NCBI GenBank assembly: GCA_021399445.1
Contig: JAJTUQ010000003.1
Coordinates: 1,922,001 to 1,986,000, forward strand
Origin: Xylogone sp. PMI_703
Lineage: Eukaryota; Ascomycota; Leotiomycetes
Length of the DNA: 64,000 nucleotides
Direction of reading: 5' to 3'
Of this stretch, positions 24,236 to 36,142 are shown piece by piece. Position 1 is the first letter of the stretch. Every line of letters begins with the position of its first letter. Under the pieces are notes generated by a model, which was not told where the DNA came from, did not search any database, and was given only the letters and a program-made list of their open reading frames with translations. Made by a program: the position numbers and the translations under genes.

Positions 24236-24964
24236 CGTTCTCAATGTACCGGTAGGCCGATGCATTGCGGTTGCGGTAGTCGATGGGAGGAATTGTGGTT
24301 AACTAGAAGCTGCGGAATCTTGAGACACCGAAAGTCCGCTCTTTGTAATGTTAGATACGACTTGATGGATGATGATACAGTGCATAGTTATCTGGCAAAG
24401 TCCGTCACTCATTTTAAGGGACCTTCGGAAATACCACAATGTCCGCAAATGTCCGGCTAGTGTGAGCGTAACCAACCGAAATAGGAAATGGGTCAGGAAC
24501 TATTAGCTTGAATTATTCGGCCGCTCTTGGATGACCCATTTCGCCCCATGCCGGAAGTCTTGAAAGGTGTTTTCAATTAGCGCTCTAATCATTTGGGTAA
24601 CTCAATCACTAACTAGGGAGCAATAGCATAGGAGAATATCATCAAAATTAGCTTAAAGGGCTCACTCAAGATGGCTGGGTCAGCTTGCACATTTTGTATT
24701 ATATCGAGTCACACAGATATTTGTGGTTCTTAGTTGTAGCGTTACTTATAAATTAAGCCATTTCTTGTCAGTATCTAGGATTTAACGATTCGAGCTTCCT
24801 TTGATTCAGCGTTATTATATCATGAATATTGACCAAGTATCTTCTTTGTATTAGACTCCGAAAGCATAATCTTTGTGTAGGAACACTTTTCATAAATAGA
24901 GCTACTGTATTACTTACTGATAAGCATAGGTTTTGATTTATACTCTGTCAATATTAAAAACAAA
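24236..24964. promoter_or_regulatory. Divergent promoter between Zn2Cys6 regulator and carbonic anhydrase
   Basis: These 729 bp separate two divergent starts. No gene is supported inside. No specific site is recognised with confidence. Confidence 0.45.
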
Positions 24965-25845
24965 ATGAATTATCCAACAATTGCACAGCTGGTCCAAAGG
25001 AGCAAGTAAGTAGGCTGTTCATTGCTGTTCATTACAAAACCTAAGCGTTTCTTTCCATAATCTCTCCTCCAGGGTGGTATCTAGAGTATTCTGACAGACC
25101 AAAGAGAATCTGCGAAAACTCATATTCCTGCATCACTGAGTGCCGAACGAAGTGCTAAAGGCATTAAGATGTCTGGAACTCTACTTAGTACGCAGCTCCT
25201 TACTCTATAAGCTTCACGAAGCTTGCGCGACTATAATCCAAATGTGCTAATGAATATTGATAGTTACTTGCATTGATCCACGCTGCACTCCTGAACACAT
25301 ATTCAAATTGAAACCACAAGGTATGATGCATTCTCACAGGATCCGTACCTCTCCATTACGAAAATTCCATACAACCTAATATAATCCCTTTCAACTCACC
25401 AAGCTATAGAAGTTATAGTCCATAGAAATGGAGGTGGACATGCACGCAGAGCACTATCAGATATTTGTGCCCTCGATGTCCTGCTCCTGGGAGGCTTAGA
25501 CGAAATTGCTGTTATCCACCACACTGATTGCGGAGCGCTGCGTTTCACCAACGAGAAAGTCAGGAAATTAATGAAGGATCGGCTGGATTGCAATCATGAT
25601 GACATTAAAGATATGGATTTTGGACCAATTGAAGAGTTGAGTACATATCTTCTCTTTGATAAGTAGAAGGTAGATTGTGCTGTCTGTGAGTGAATAGCTG
25701 ACTTGCCGAATTTAGCCTCGAAAAAAGTGTGCGAGATGATTTAATCTTCCTGAGACAGTCACCTCTCATAAGAAAAGAGCTTAAAGACAAAGTGCGAGGA
25801 TTTGTGTTTGATATTACAAGTGGCGAGTTAAGTGAGATTAATTGA
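24965..25845 (+). CDS. Beta-class carbonic anhydrase-like protein (five short exons)
   Basis: Exons 24965-25005, 25087-25187, 25264-25320, 25410-25635 and 25716-25845 give 184 residues. No exon exceeds 226 nt. Splicing brings together the whole beta-carbonic anhydrase site: Cys50 with the Asp52-Arg54 dyad in TCIDPRCTPEH, and His104 and Cys107 in VIHHTDCGALRF. The end matches the small fungal/bacterial clade: DLEKSVRDDLIFLRQSPLIR and RGFVFDITSGEL. These zinc enzymes hydrate CO2 to bicarbonate in the cytosol or mitochondria; close relatives with this short form are sometimes of unknown activity. The weak point is the start of exon 2: the better acceptor (25071-25072) leads to a stop, so I used tagag ending at 25086. 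This may be a real site or a sign of N-terminal damage. Confidence 0.78.
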
Positions 25846-26288
25846 GAACGTACTCTAGACTTAGGAATATTCATTCCATGTTGGAGACAATAGCCAGAAC
25901 ACACATAATTACAGTTCTGGAATGAATGCCGTAATCGAAATTATGACTGTCTTTGAATACTCTTGCATATATACAAGCATGGCCTCTTATCCCCATTCTT
26001 CATTAGATCTACAGACAGCTGTTAGTAGGATAGCAGTCAATTGCTTCTACCTTAGGTCATCGACGTCTTCACTTCTTTCTACTTGACTTACGACGATTTT
26101 GATATAGCTACCCTATAATAAGGAGCTAAAGGTAGATAGCCATATACCTAGATTGAAATCAAACAATACAGTTAATGTTCATATACACTGTTCTACTTGT
26201 TGTCCGTACGTCTATTCCGTTACAAACGCCTTCTCTGTCAGTAAACCGATTGCATGTTACAACCAATGGCTAATAACAAACCACCTGA
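25846..26288. other. Intergenic region between convergent genes
   Basis: A 443-bp gap; nothing recognised. Confidence 0.55.
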
Positions 26289-26786
26289 TCACTGCTGGAC
26301 TATAATCGACAAACACAGCCCAAGCACTAAAACAAGGCCCCAGCCACTTCCAAATCTCGCGCCTGCCCCTGTAGAAAACTTCCCTTCACAGCCAAATGAG
26401 CTAAGATTCCGAGCCGTATTCAGGCACGACCAGATTTGCGCTTCTTGCGTCCGACTTGTAGAGTTACAGTATATCTAGATGACTAGGTTAACATCGTGTC
26501 ATGAAGAGGCCGTGCCGTGCACGCCATAACATAATGATGAAGAGAAAGTTAGATCAAGCTCTGGAATCTTAGTGCAACTTACCCAGCAGTCCGAGAGACC
26601 AGTACCTTCGCCAAATGCTGCGATCGCGTTATCGCCACAACAGGATGAAAGTAGACTCTGGCTGCTGGTATTATCTCTGTTGCTATAAGCTGCTGTTCCG
26701 CATGACATTGGAAAAGGCAGGCCTGGTAATGAGGCCGTGACTCCTTGACACTGAGTGGGGACCGAGATGTCATTTGTTCGGGCCAT
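26289..26786 (-). CDS. Small Cys-rich protein with C-terminal hydrophobic tail (GPI-anchor-like)
   Basis: Exons 26786-26583 and 26474-26289, with a 108-nt phase-0 intron, give 129 residues; an in-frame start at 26819 would add 11. Exon 1 has Cys in PTQCQG, PMSCGT, SSCCGDN and SDCW. Exon 2 continues the pattern with IYCNST, IWSCLN and FGCEG. The last 20 or so residues (SGWGLVLVLGLCLSIIVQQ) form a hydrophobic tail preceded by small residues, as in GPI-anchored proteins. I know this shape from small secreted or surface proteins of ascomycetes with no assigned function. No clear signal peptide precedes MARTND; a further upstream exon may carry it, but I could not find one. The neighbouring chitinase and LysM genes fit a cell-wall setting. 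Confidence 0.65.
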
Positions 26787-26819
26787 TATTGTTTTCTTTC
26801 CGTGGGAAATATTGTGCAA

Positions 26820-27814
26820 AAGAGATTAAAAGTGTCCTGGTTCGCGATAACTGATTTACGTGCTGAGATTATCCTTCTATTTTGTAAATAAACGCTGCTG
26901 TGTTAAAAACGCCTTCTTGAGAGGGGAGATACTGAATAGTTGCTATCTTATTACATGGTTAGCTGCATTAAGTAAAAACTCCGAATGGTACGCTGAGAAT
27001 TCTTTGTTGTGCAGGGCGTGTTGGTTATTTAATGGGCCTACCAACAGCTGAATACTCGGTAAACCAATAGGCTGAAAGATACCCGTGAGTAAGTCCGGTT
27101 GGTATATTACAACTGATGGAACAACCAATGAAAACCGTATTGTATATTAGGATACCAGGACAAAGGATTTGCCGTGCCACACGAGGCTGACAACTCCACT
27201 AAAGGGCCATACGCTCCACTCAACTCTATGGAAATAAGTTCTTGGTACTTGTTGACTGGCTGTATTGCAAATTGATACATCTATAGTCTATTTCTATAAT
27301 GTAAGCGCGCGGATGAGGACTGCTTGCAAGGACTGTTTGTAGTTCCTGATAGTAAACCCAAAAGAGATGTCTTGACAGGATAAATTTCCACTTCCCTATA
27401 ACCTAGTTATCAGTTTCGTTACAGTTCATTAGACTGATAACATAAACTTAAGTAAAAATGTGTCGAGCTTCTTCGGCTCAGGGGGGGTACCACAGACGCG
27501 GAAATTGAAATAGCGTTTAGGCAAGCGGCTCGATGATCCATCGGATTTCCATAAGATTGTCTAATGTTAGTGAATTGGTTTCTGTAATCGGTTGGAGGGA
27601 GACAAAAAGAAAGCAAGAAAGAAAGAAAGAAAGAAATGTACGGGATAGTATTCACAATAACGTAGTCTTCTCATAGTATAACCGCTTCGTACTATAATCT
27701 TGATTTATTTGCTGAGAACCAAGTTTTCAGTACATCACATGCATTTCAACCATATTTCTAAGATTCTTTGCGTTATTCTACCTAAAATACAACCCTATAG
27801 CACCTTGAATAGGT
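26820..27814. other. Intergenic region with GAAA microsatellite
   Basis: About 1 kb with no supported gene. It contains a GAAA microsatellite at 27609-27636. A missing first exon of the Cys-rich gene could lie in its left part. Confidence 0.5.
27609..27636. repeat. GAAA microsatellite
   Basis: The tract reads gaaagcaagaaagaaagaaa and continues to gaaat. It is a short tetranucleotide repeat with one interruption, in non-coding DNA downstream of the chitinase. Confidence 0.9.
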
Positions 27815-30800
27815 TCATCCACTCCCGGGGTTGACGCCTGGACCGGTCCCATCGGGGATGCGAGGAGGTGCGTTAGCATCGAAAGCACAGCCATCATATC
27901 CCATACAATTATAGGAAGCAACGATGCCATGGTTATCAAGCTGGGAATTGAACATGGAGTAGGAAAATCGACATCCCGGTCCCTCTACGTTGTGGGAAAA
28001 GGCGTCAACGGGGCCATAGACCCCCCAGTTGCCGACGTTCGTGAGGAATGTGTGTGAGATGATGCTGTCAGTGAGAGTAATTGGGTCGCCTGTGCCATTC
28101 GGGACGGTGTGGAAGGACCAGAGAGTGCCCAAAGGCGGGACTTTGATATACATATCGACGCAGTGGAGATTGATCGAGCAGAACGGGTCGCTATCCCGGC
28201 TCTCGAGAGAACCCACCACAAGGGGACCTTCCGTGCGAAACCCCGAGCCGAGCGAGCGTGTCTTGAGTGACGCCGCAGAGGCACTTCCTACAATCTCGAT
28301 GTGGTCACCGTACTGGAATCGACAAAAGCCGCCCTTGGTTTTGTTTTTGAAGATGTTGCCATCGATGATAGCCGTGTCTGTCGTCAAGTCTATGATCCCC
28401 CCGGTCTCCCAATCAATTGCAAAGGAATTATCAAGGGCCGTGTTTTGCATGCGCGTCAGGGTATCCGGAGGACATGACTCGTCCATGGGCGAACAGAGAT
28501 CTGCTGCATGCTGGTTGGCGAAGAGGGCTGCTGCCGGGTCCTGAGCGCAGAGCAACTCGTTAAGGGAAAGGGTAGGATCATAGTTGGGAATCGCCACTGC
28601 CTCCTGGGCCTGGTCATAAGTAACAGAGCTGACGCCTCGGTGAGCCGCCAGAGCATCGTCCCAGATATCACGGAACAGGTCGTTGTTGGCGTTGTTGCGG
28701 AGGTTTGGAGCGAGGAAACCAGCCACATCCGCGGACGTGGCGAAGCCCAGCCCCCGCCGGTCCAGGTCCAGGGAGCGGGCGGCCATAGGGTCACACCGCG
28801 CTCCGCCGTTCAGCCACGACTCCACCACGTCATGGAACGCAGTGGCGGTGCTGGAGCTGCTGGAGCTGCCGGGGCGGAGCTGCGGCGGCGGGCAGCAGAA
28901 CGACGAGGCGCCAAAGGTACAACCCGGTTGGCCCACGTCCTGCGCCACAGCAATGCGGCCACCTGAACAGCCTGGCAGGCACCGGCCCAACAAAGATCCG
29001 TTGCGCTCCCATTCGCACTGGCGGGGATCAATATCCGCCTCGGGAGGACAGCAGAGCGTCTGCAGGCCGGAGGTGCAGCGGGGTCCGCCCTCGCCCGCCT
29101 CGGTGCTCACAAGGGCGGAAGTCCCAGCGGGGCAGGCGGCGGCGGTCCCCGGAGCAGAGCAGCGGGGTGCATTGCCCACCCACTGACAGCCCAGACTACG
29201 CGGTGTCACCCCGGGTGTCGACGGAGTACAGCACATGTTGCGGCTGGAAATCACACAGTTGAGGTCAGAGCCTGTATCGCTGCCCACGCTGGGAGAGGTG
29301 TAGACCTGAACACTCCCGTCAGGGCAGGGGGCTTGGGCGCAAACCAGAGGGTGGTCGCCGCCTGCGATGGACGCAGCGCTACAGGTTGGCATAGCATTGG
29401 AGGGGCAGCAGTAGTAGCGGTGCGGGAAGGTGGAATCAGTGCCTGCCTGAGCGATCTCATCGTTGCTCACTCCACAGCCGTCCGTCACGGAAAAGACGGC
29501 GGATTGGCCGGCAGGGCAGGCTGTGAAGCCTGGGTCAGAGGGATTCCTACACTCGGTGAAAGCGCAAGAGTCGATCGAAGGAGGGTTGGCCAGCAGTGCG
29601 TTAGATCCACGCGGGCTACCGTCAATAGGGATGCCCAGCGCGGCTGCCAATGCTTGGGTTGCTGTGGCGGCTGTATCATCTAGGGAGACCGCCCAAACCA
29701 TAGTACCTCCCAAGCAGACACTATTGGCATAGTCGGCTTTCATCTTGAAAGTTGTAGCGTCATCGTACGATACCCAATTGCCATCCCACGTTACAATCTT
29801 CACGGCTGCTGTCTCGTCCAGGGTCACAGTTCCCCCTTGTGCAATTACGGTATTCTCAATCTCAGAGAACGAAAGAGTGCCTGCACTGGCAGTACAGGGG
29901 CCGGCAGGTGCAGCTCCAGAAAAGGGGCAACCTGGAGCCGTACATGAGGGGTCGGCCAGAGCAAAACTACGGCCATAAAAGCCAATACCAAGAACTACTT
30001 TATCTGGACTAATGTTGTTCCTCCATAGGAGCTTCAATGATTCGTCGATTTCAGTAAGGTTAGTGTGTGCGTTGACAAAGGCTACAATAGGTTTACAGTT
30101 AGTAAAAAAGGGGGGATTTCACACGAATAGTAAGGGAGCTCTTACCGCCAATCCAGACATCAGTGGAGTCCCAGGTGCCATGGAGGTCGTATTCTATTAT
30201 CAAGATAATGTTAGACATTGGAGCATATAACGCGGTGACATATCCCTTTAGCATCCACTCAGTTGAACTTGTCAGGCAGCATACACCTGGGGAATGTTGC
30301 CTACTCAAAGCTGGTATCTGACTACTTATACCACAGTACAAGCTGTGGGGTCAAGCAACAACGCTGAGAGTGGTCCCATCTGGCCTATGTGACGTTAAAA
30401 GGATAGATAGAATTACTTACCCATCATATTAAACCAATCAACAATAGGCTCGAGTCTGACAATATCAAAATTCTGTAAATACCAAAAAGAAGATGGGAGC
30501 GTAATTGTCAAGCCCCAGCTATGCCCTGCAGAAGCAAAAGCATTCCTGATATTGGTGAGGAACGTTGGGTAATTGGCGAGGTCTTCTGGGCGGCCACTCC
30601 TCTCGGGGGCTACAGGATATTCCCTATACAAGATTAATATGTCCTCTCTAGCACCTCATAACTATAAAACAAATGAGCTTACCAATCAATATCCACTCCA
30701 TCGAAGCCGTAAGTGCTCATAAACGAAATCAATGAGCTAGTGAAAGCCGCTTGTGCGGAGCTAGAACCTGCCAGGTCTGAGAATGTAGTTGCCGTCGGTT

Positions 30801-31630
30801 GATCCGGATCATTCCTGTGCTTGTTAATAAGAGTTATAAATTTTATTAGAGGATCACATACATTGACCAGCCTCCAATGGATATCCAAACCTTGAAAGTA
30901 GAGTTAACTGATTATTAAAGAATTCCATCATCGAGACCTTACCTGAAGGAATGGATATATTCTCTTAAGCCCAGTAAGGCGAGAATACAATGCTACGTCA
31001 GTAGCACTTGCTGGTACAACTTCAAACGTATTTGGGTCGATACTGGCAAAAGCAAAGTTCAAATGCGTGTACCCTGATGCCATAATACTTTCAGGCTCCA
31101 TAACGTCACAAACGCGTGTATTAGACCATCCTTCATAGTAGCCAATATTGCGCTTCACTGTAGCACCGCCGCAACTAGGATTGGGAACTATAGCATCACC
31201 ACAGAACTCTTCTGTAGTTCCGCAAAACCCAAACTTGCTGCAACAAACATTAAGAGGGCAGGTTTCCGAAAGAGCATAAGTGGGACCCCAACCGGCTGGG
31301 TCACACTCGGATTTAGCATCACAAGAGTTAACACAGTTCTCGGGAGAGCAAAACTCTAGTTCTCTTCATTAGCATATGATCAAAAGTGAGAAAGCATCAA
31401 CAGTATATCCACAAGGATAAGGGGAAGAGAAAGATAGCTCTCTCACCTGGACCCATGCCGCAGATGCCAAATTGGCCACAACAACCAACTGCACAAGGCC
31501 TATCAGGAGCGCAGGTATAGTCAGGATCTTGGGGTGTTGAGGCTTGTGCTGAGGTCAGTCGGAGAAACAACCCAAGAGAAAGGAAGAGTGTGGTATGGGC
31601 TAGAAGCCCAGCGCATGGGATGGCGCGCAT
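27815..31630 (-). CDS. Secreted CBM18-GH18 chitinase, killer-toxin-like subgroup C, 1,091 aa
   Basis: Seven exons (31630-31447, 31355-30943, 30890-30862, 30814-30683, 30623-30421, 30193-30146, 30081-27815) join in frame. The order is: signal peptide (about 1-28); hevein-like CBM18 chitin-binding segments with CAVGCCGQFGICGMGPEFC and CPLNVCCSKFGFCGTTEEFC; GH18 domain (about 128-485) with WISIGGWS and the catalytic DGVDIDWE, whose Glu254 is split from Trp by an intron; four Cys-rich modules (about 490-725) each ending CCP or CCT; and about 360 residues of unassigned C-terminus. Fungal subgroup C chitinases resemble the chitinase subunit of yeast killer toxins and are thought to open chitin in one's own or a rival's wall. 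Unlike many relatives it has no LysM of its own. The head-to-head neighbour at 34236 has four. Confidence 0.93.
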
Positions 31631-34235
31631 CGTTGAAAAAGGGAGCAGAAACCAGAACTAATAGTTCGGAGAGAATTGCAATTACAACTTGAAGCACGGA
31701 AGGTTATTTACAACCCTTTAGAGTGAAGAACAGTTGCTTGAAGTACTACGGTATGATATATGTGCCTGGGGCTATTGCACCAAGAACGGCCTTATGTGTG
31801 AGACGCGTGTACCTCCGTAGTTCCATCTCACTCAACTGCCTCACTGGATCACACACTAATTTCTCACTTTATCTCACTTCAAGTGGAAAGCATGGTTTAA
31901 GAATTTGTTTTTCTGTTCTTGGAAGTTGGTATCTTAGCATTTGAGTAGTGGAGTGACTTAGTGATCAATGGCGGCACCGAAGTGGTCCACAAGTGTAAAT
32001 AGTTCGAATGATGACACGAAGACCATACGACTATAATCTACTACAAGACTGAGTAAAGTAGCCCCGTAGTAAGCTCTGCATTTATTTTAACTTAGATTTC
32101 AAATCCATATTCCCACGGCTAATCACAGGCGTGGAACCGGTATTTGATTTGTTGAGGTAATCTTTTTTTTTACCACTGTTGCTGAATGAAGGGCTGCAGT
32201 GATTACTCTCCTACAGGTCCGATTGACCCTCCTTCTGGTGTCTGTTCTCTCCATGCAATAGTATGGTAAAGCGCCTTTTCAGATATAGTGCACAAACGTC
32301 CGGGAGCGGGGAAATCTCATTGGGCCTGAACGGAATAAGGCTCGAAGCGCTTCATTACACGTGTATTATCAACCAAATCCAAACTTATAAAACTCAATAA
32401 CTAGTTGAATTTGCCGAGGTGAAAGTTTCGTTCCGTTTTGCAGCAATAAAGTGGGAATTATGCCTATCCTAGTAAGCAAAAGCGAATCCTAACTTCAGAT
32501 GAACAGCAGGGGTCCCTTGGAAGCGTTTGTATTAGCAAAGCCTAGCTTAAATTCACGTCCCGGTGGTCCCTCCGTCATCCCCAGCCGTGATCCCCAGCCG
32601 TGGTCGCTGAAAATCTCGCGGTGCCAAGAGCCGCATGACTTAATAGAGCGGATTATAATCTCATAGATATTTTTCAAATTTTACATAAACCTATAGAGAG
32701 GAGTAAATTACGAAGCATATTTAGAATTGAGACATCTTAAAGCATTATACATGTTATAATAAATATATGGGACTAATGGGGTTAATCTTGTGGGCAGACT
32801 CGTTAACACTACATAAAATGATTTATTGAACACTCAAAGTGTTTACTGTTAGCTTTTATATCTTGAAACATTTGAGTGTGAATATGTTAATTCTTGTATT
32901 GTAACCCTGTTAATTGAAGTAAAAGCAGATATAACAAGTGCAGAGCAATCAAATTTTGCTAGATTTTACAGTAAAAATATGGTTTTTTTATTATTAGACG
33001 TATGTCTACCTACCGGGTTACCAGCGACAAATGCACAGTAAATTTATCTCTGTGCATGATCTGAACGTGCTTCGTGTCAGACTATAGCGTGTGCACACTT
33101 AGGCAGTTTCGGACCTTATCATGTCGAGATGTAAGCAAACTAGCATCAGACCTAGAAACTCAATTATTGAGATAAGCTAGTGGCTTTGATAAGGAACCAA
33201 ATCACAAATATTTGCATAATTTGGGTTAACGCTACACTAACAATTGCAATAGCCTGAAAGGGTTTCTGCTATTACCTCTGTTGTACTAGCTCATCTCATC
33301 TCAATCATACCCCTAGGCACAAAGCAAAGATATTGTTAGGCTCATTACGTTATTGTCATTTTAACCGACTGCATCCGATTCCATGGCGAAACCACGAGAG
33401 ATAGTTATCCACCTTATCAACAGTTCTGCTATTTAGCGCAGGTAACTCAGTTGGTGGTTATCATTAGGCGTAGTCATAAAGCCAGCAATTCTGTGATAAT
33501 ATGCCTGCTTACGGATAGTGCCGTTCAAGAATCGATAGTGCTGATTTATATCATATAGAGCAAGGGTCTATGTTAACTCAAGTCTTTGTGGTGGAAAGTT
33601 TCACAGGCATGAGAAACTATACCATATATTTTCGTTTGTGGCTAAATATTCCGAATACAAAATTAATTACTAATTCGATGACTCGAGAATAGAATGAGTG
33701 TAGTAAATCGAAGAGATCATAAAGTAGGTTAAAGAATCTGTTTAGACAATAGATTGAGCTATCTCGGCCACCCATGCCACGTGCTAATAGAGACCTTCCC
33801 GGTTCCTGACCCATGGTTTATCAGCTCTCCGCAACTCTACTTTAGTCTACTTCGAACCTGGGTTTTACCCTTGTAGTGTGATCTTACTGAGGGGTGGGTA
33901 GGACCGGATAGAGCCTTGGTACTGCTGACATACCAGCTAGTTCTAGTCGGTTTTACATTACCAACCCCCTTAAGCGTAAATGTGAAGCCATTGCATGATT
34001 ATCGTTCACCATATGCAGATGTTCCCCTCTCTCACCTTCTCCAAGGATTACGCGTCATATCAGCAGTGGGTCAACATGTGCTCCTAGCCCTTTTCATGGC
34101 ATATGATTATGTCTGACTCTACTTTCTGTAGTGGTAGGTTGACAGTTAAATTTCATTGATACGGCCTTTCTCATGTTTCATTAAGCACTTCGAGAGCCCG
34201 GCAGCTTTTCCTCTCTTTGCATCCACTGCTTCACT
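31631..34235. promoter_or_regulatory. Long AT-rich divergent spacer between chitinase and LysM genes
   Basis: These 2.6 kb lie between two divergent starts (31630 minus, 34236 plus). No gene is supported. It is AT-rich between about 32640 and 33000 and has a small 13-bp direct repeat (tccccagccgtga-like) near 32579-32604. A shared promoter is possible but the distance is large. Confidence 0.5.
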
Positions 34236-36142
34236 ATGCGTCTACTTTACCTTCTCCCAGTCGCTATCTTGTCAGACTTATGTGCAGCCGACGTTATTCC
34301 CTTCCCTTATTTGGTTGGGCCTAATGGATTTGGAGGCAGTACTACAATTCCTGCAAATTGCATAACAGCGTTAAACAGGACAATCAGTGGCTGCGATGTG
34401 CATCTCCGGAACCTTGCACTTGACGGTGCATACATCTCCCCAAATGATACAGCTATAGCAACGTCCTTATGCTCATCCGCTTGCGAAAGTTCTTTAAGTG
34501 ATTATCAAAGAAGCGTCGCCAGTGCATGTGGAGAGGACGTATCGATTATTTCTCGCGACATACCCAACACCTTTATAGGGGACATGTTACACGACTACTT
34601 TGACCTTGTTTGTGCTACAGATCCAGACACAGGCGCGTTCTGTGCTGGTAAGTCTTATTTCTTTCTTGGTTGGTAATACCCATCTAACATCTACCTAGAT
34701 TTCCTCAGTAATGCCTATACAAATGCTCCTGTTGTTACTGAATGGGCTCAACTCCCTCAGGACATAATTTGCTCGCCCTGTCAAGTGTCATACTTTCAAA
34801 CACTACAAAAGTCAATGTGGCTGGGATATAATGCGGATATAGGCCTCAACTGGCAAGCAACGCAGAAAGGCAAGAACCATTACCATCAGACATTCTAATT
34901 TCAGCTGTTAACACTCCATCAACAGCATGTGGCTTGAGCTCTTCTCTTGAAGTATTAGTAAATCAAGGCTCCTTTTCTGCTGTTGTGTCTTCGCTTCCTT
35001 CCAACACTACTTGCGTTTCACAGCAGTATACAACAAAGAGTGGCGATACCTGCAAGTCTATTGCTCTCGCCAATTCTGTAGCTGAAGGTTCTATTTGGGC
35101 ACTTAACAACCTTGGTCCGGATTGCACTATTACTGCCGGCCAATCCTTGTGCTTACCTCAGAGCTGTGAGATTTACACAATAACCCCTACTGATACCTGC
35201 TTTACTATTGCCACCAACAATGGTGTCACTTACAGCTCTCTCCTGAACTACAATCCCACAATTAGTCGTGATTGTGCTAATCTTCATAATACTAGCGTTA
35301 TCTGCATATCTAACCCACACGGGGATTTCACACTTCCAATTACCCTTCCAGCGAACGATTCTTCAAATGCTAATCCTACTACCAGCCAATATGCCGACAG
35401 TATTGTTGATCCTCCTGGCGCAGTTCCGTTCGGCACTACAAAACAGTGTGGAGGTTATTATCAGGTGCAAGTTGCGGATACTTGCCAACGCATTTCACTT
35501 GCTGCTGGCGTGAGCATTGAACTGTTTGAATTGATCAACCCTTCAATTGATGAGAATTGCTTTAACCTTATCACGGATTTGTGGTATTGTGTGCATCCTA
35601 CTGTGAATTGGAATGCCACTAGTACCGCTCCTACCCCGACATCTACAATTCCTCCGCCAACCTCAACACCGCCGGGAACCACAGCTAACTGCTTTCAATG
35701 GCATGTGATTGTCTCTGGTGACACCTGTTTCGGGTTACAAGTCACTCTCGGAGTTACTATGGCTGATCTCATTCTCTGGAACCCTGACTTGGCTACCGAC
35801 TGCTCAAACCTCTTGTTAGGTGAGGCTTATTGCGTAGATGGGTCAATTCCTGCAACCGCTACGGCCACCGGAACTGCTCCTACAAGTACACCTACCGGTG
35901 TTTGTATCGAAGGTGAAGGCAAAGATAACTTTGGGGGTCTTTGTAGCTTTGCGTGCAACTTTGGTTTCTGCCCAGAGCCGTGTACTTGTACAAAGTTCGG
36001 GGCTCAGGTACCTCCACCACCAGCGAGCGAGACAATGGGTTATCCAACCGCTGGGCTACCAGATCCCGATGACTACGTACCACTCTGCAGCTTCACTTGC
36101 GCCCACGGCTATTGCCCAGACGGAGCATGTACGGCTGATTAG
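34236..36142 (+). CDS. Secreted protein with four LysM domains and Cys-rich tail, interrupted by in-frame TAG
   Basis: Exons 34236-34647, 34699-34869 and 34905-36142 give 606 residues up to TAG 36140-36142. A signal peptide (about 1-18) precedes a Cys-containing N-terminal region. Four LysM units follow: QYTTKSGDTCKSIALANSV, YTITPTDTCFTIATNNGV, YQVQVADTCQRISLAAGV and WHVIVSGDTCFGLQVTLGV, with Thr/Pro-rich linkers. Then come repeats of the form LCSFxCxxGxCP. LysM domains bind chitin oligomers; such proteins can protect hyphae or dampen host chitin sensing, and in fungi they often sit beside subgroup C chitinases, as here. Two features are odd. The second intron must be a 35-nt GC-AG intron. 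After the TAG the frame continues for 88 codons with two more of the same Cys repeats. Confidence 0.88.
34870..34904 (+). other. Predicted 35-nt GC-AG intron in the LysM gene
   Basis: The donor reads aaag|gcaaga, the consensus for GC-type donors, and the acceptor is ctaatttcag with a branch-like ctaat. The flanking exons join in frame as QK-A-VN. No GT donor gives an acceptable join. The length is below the usual fungal minimum. Confidence 0.6.

Noticed and set aside
28029..29978. Long + strand ORFs (up to 171 codons) opposite the chitinase
   Set aside because: They are GC-rich shadows of the chitinase exon; the minus-strand frame carries all the domains.
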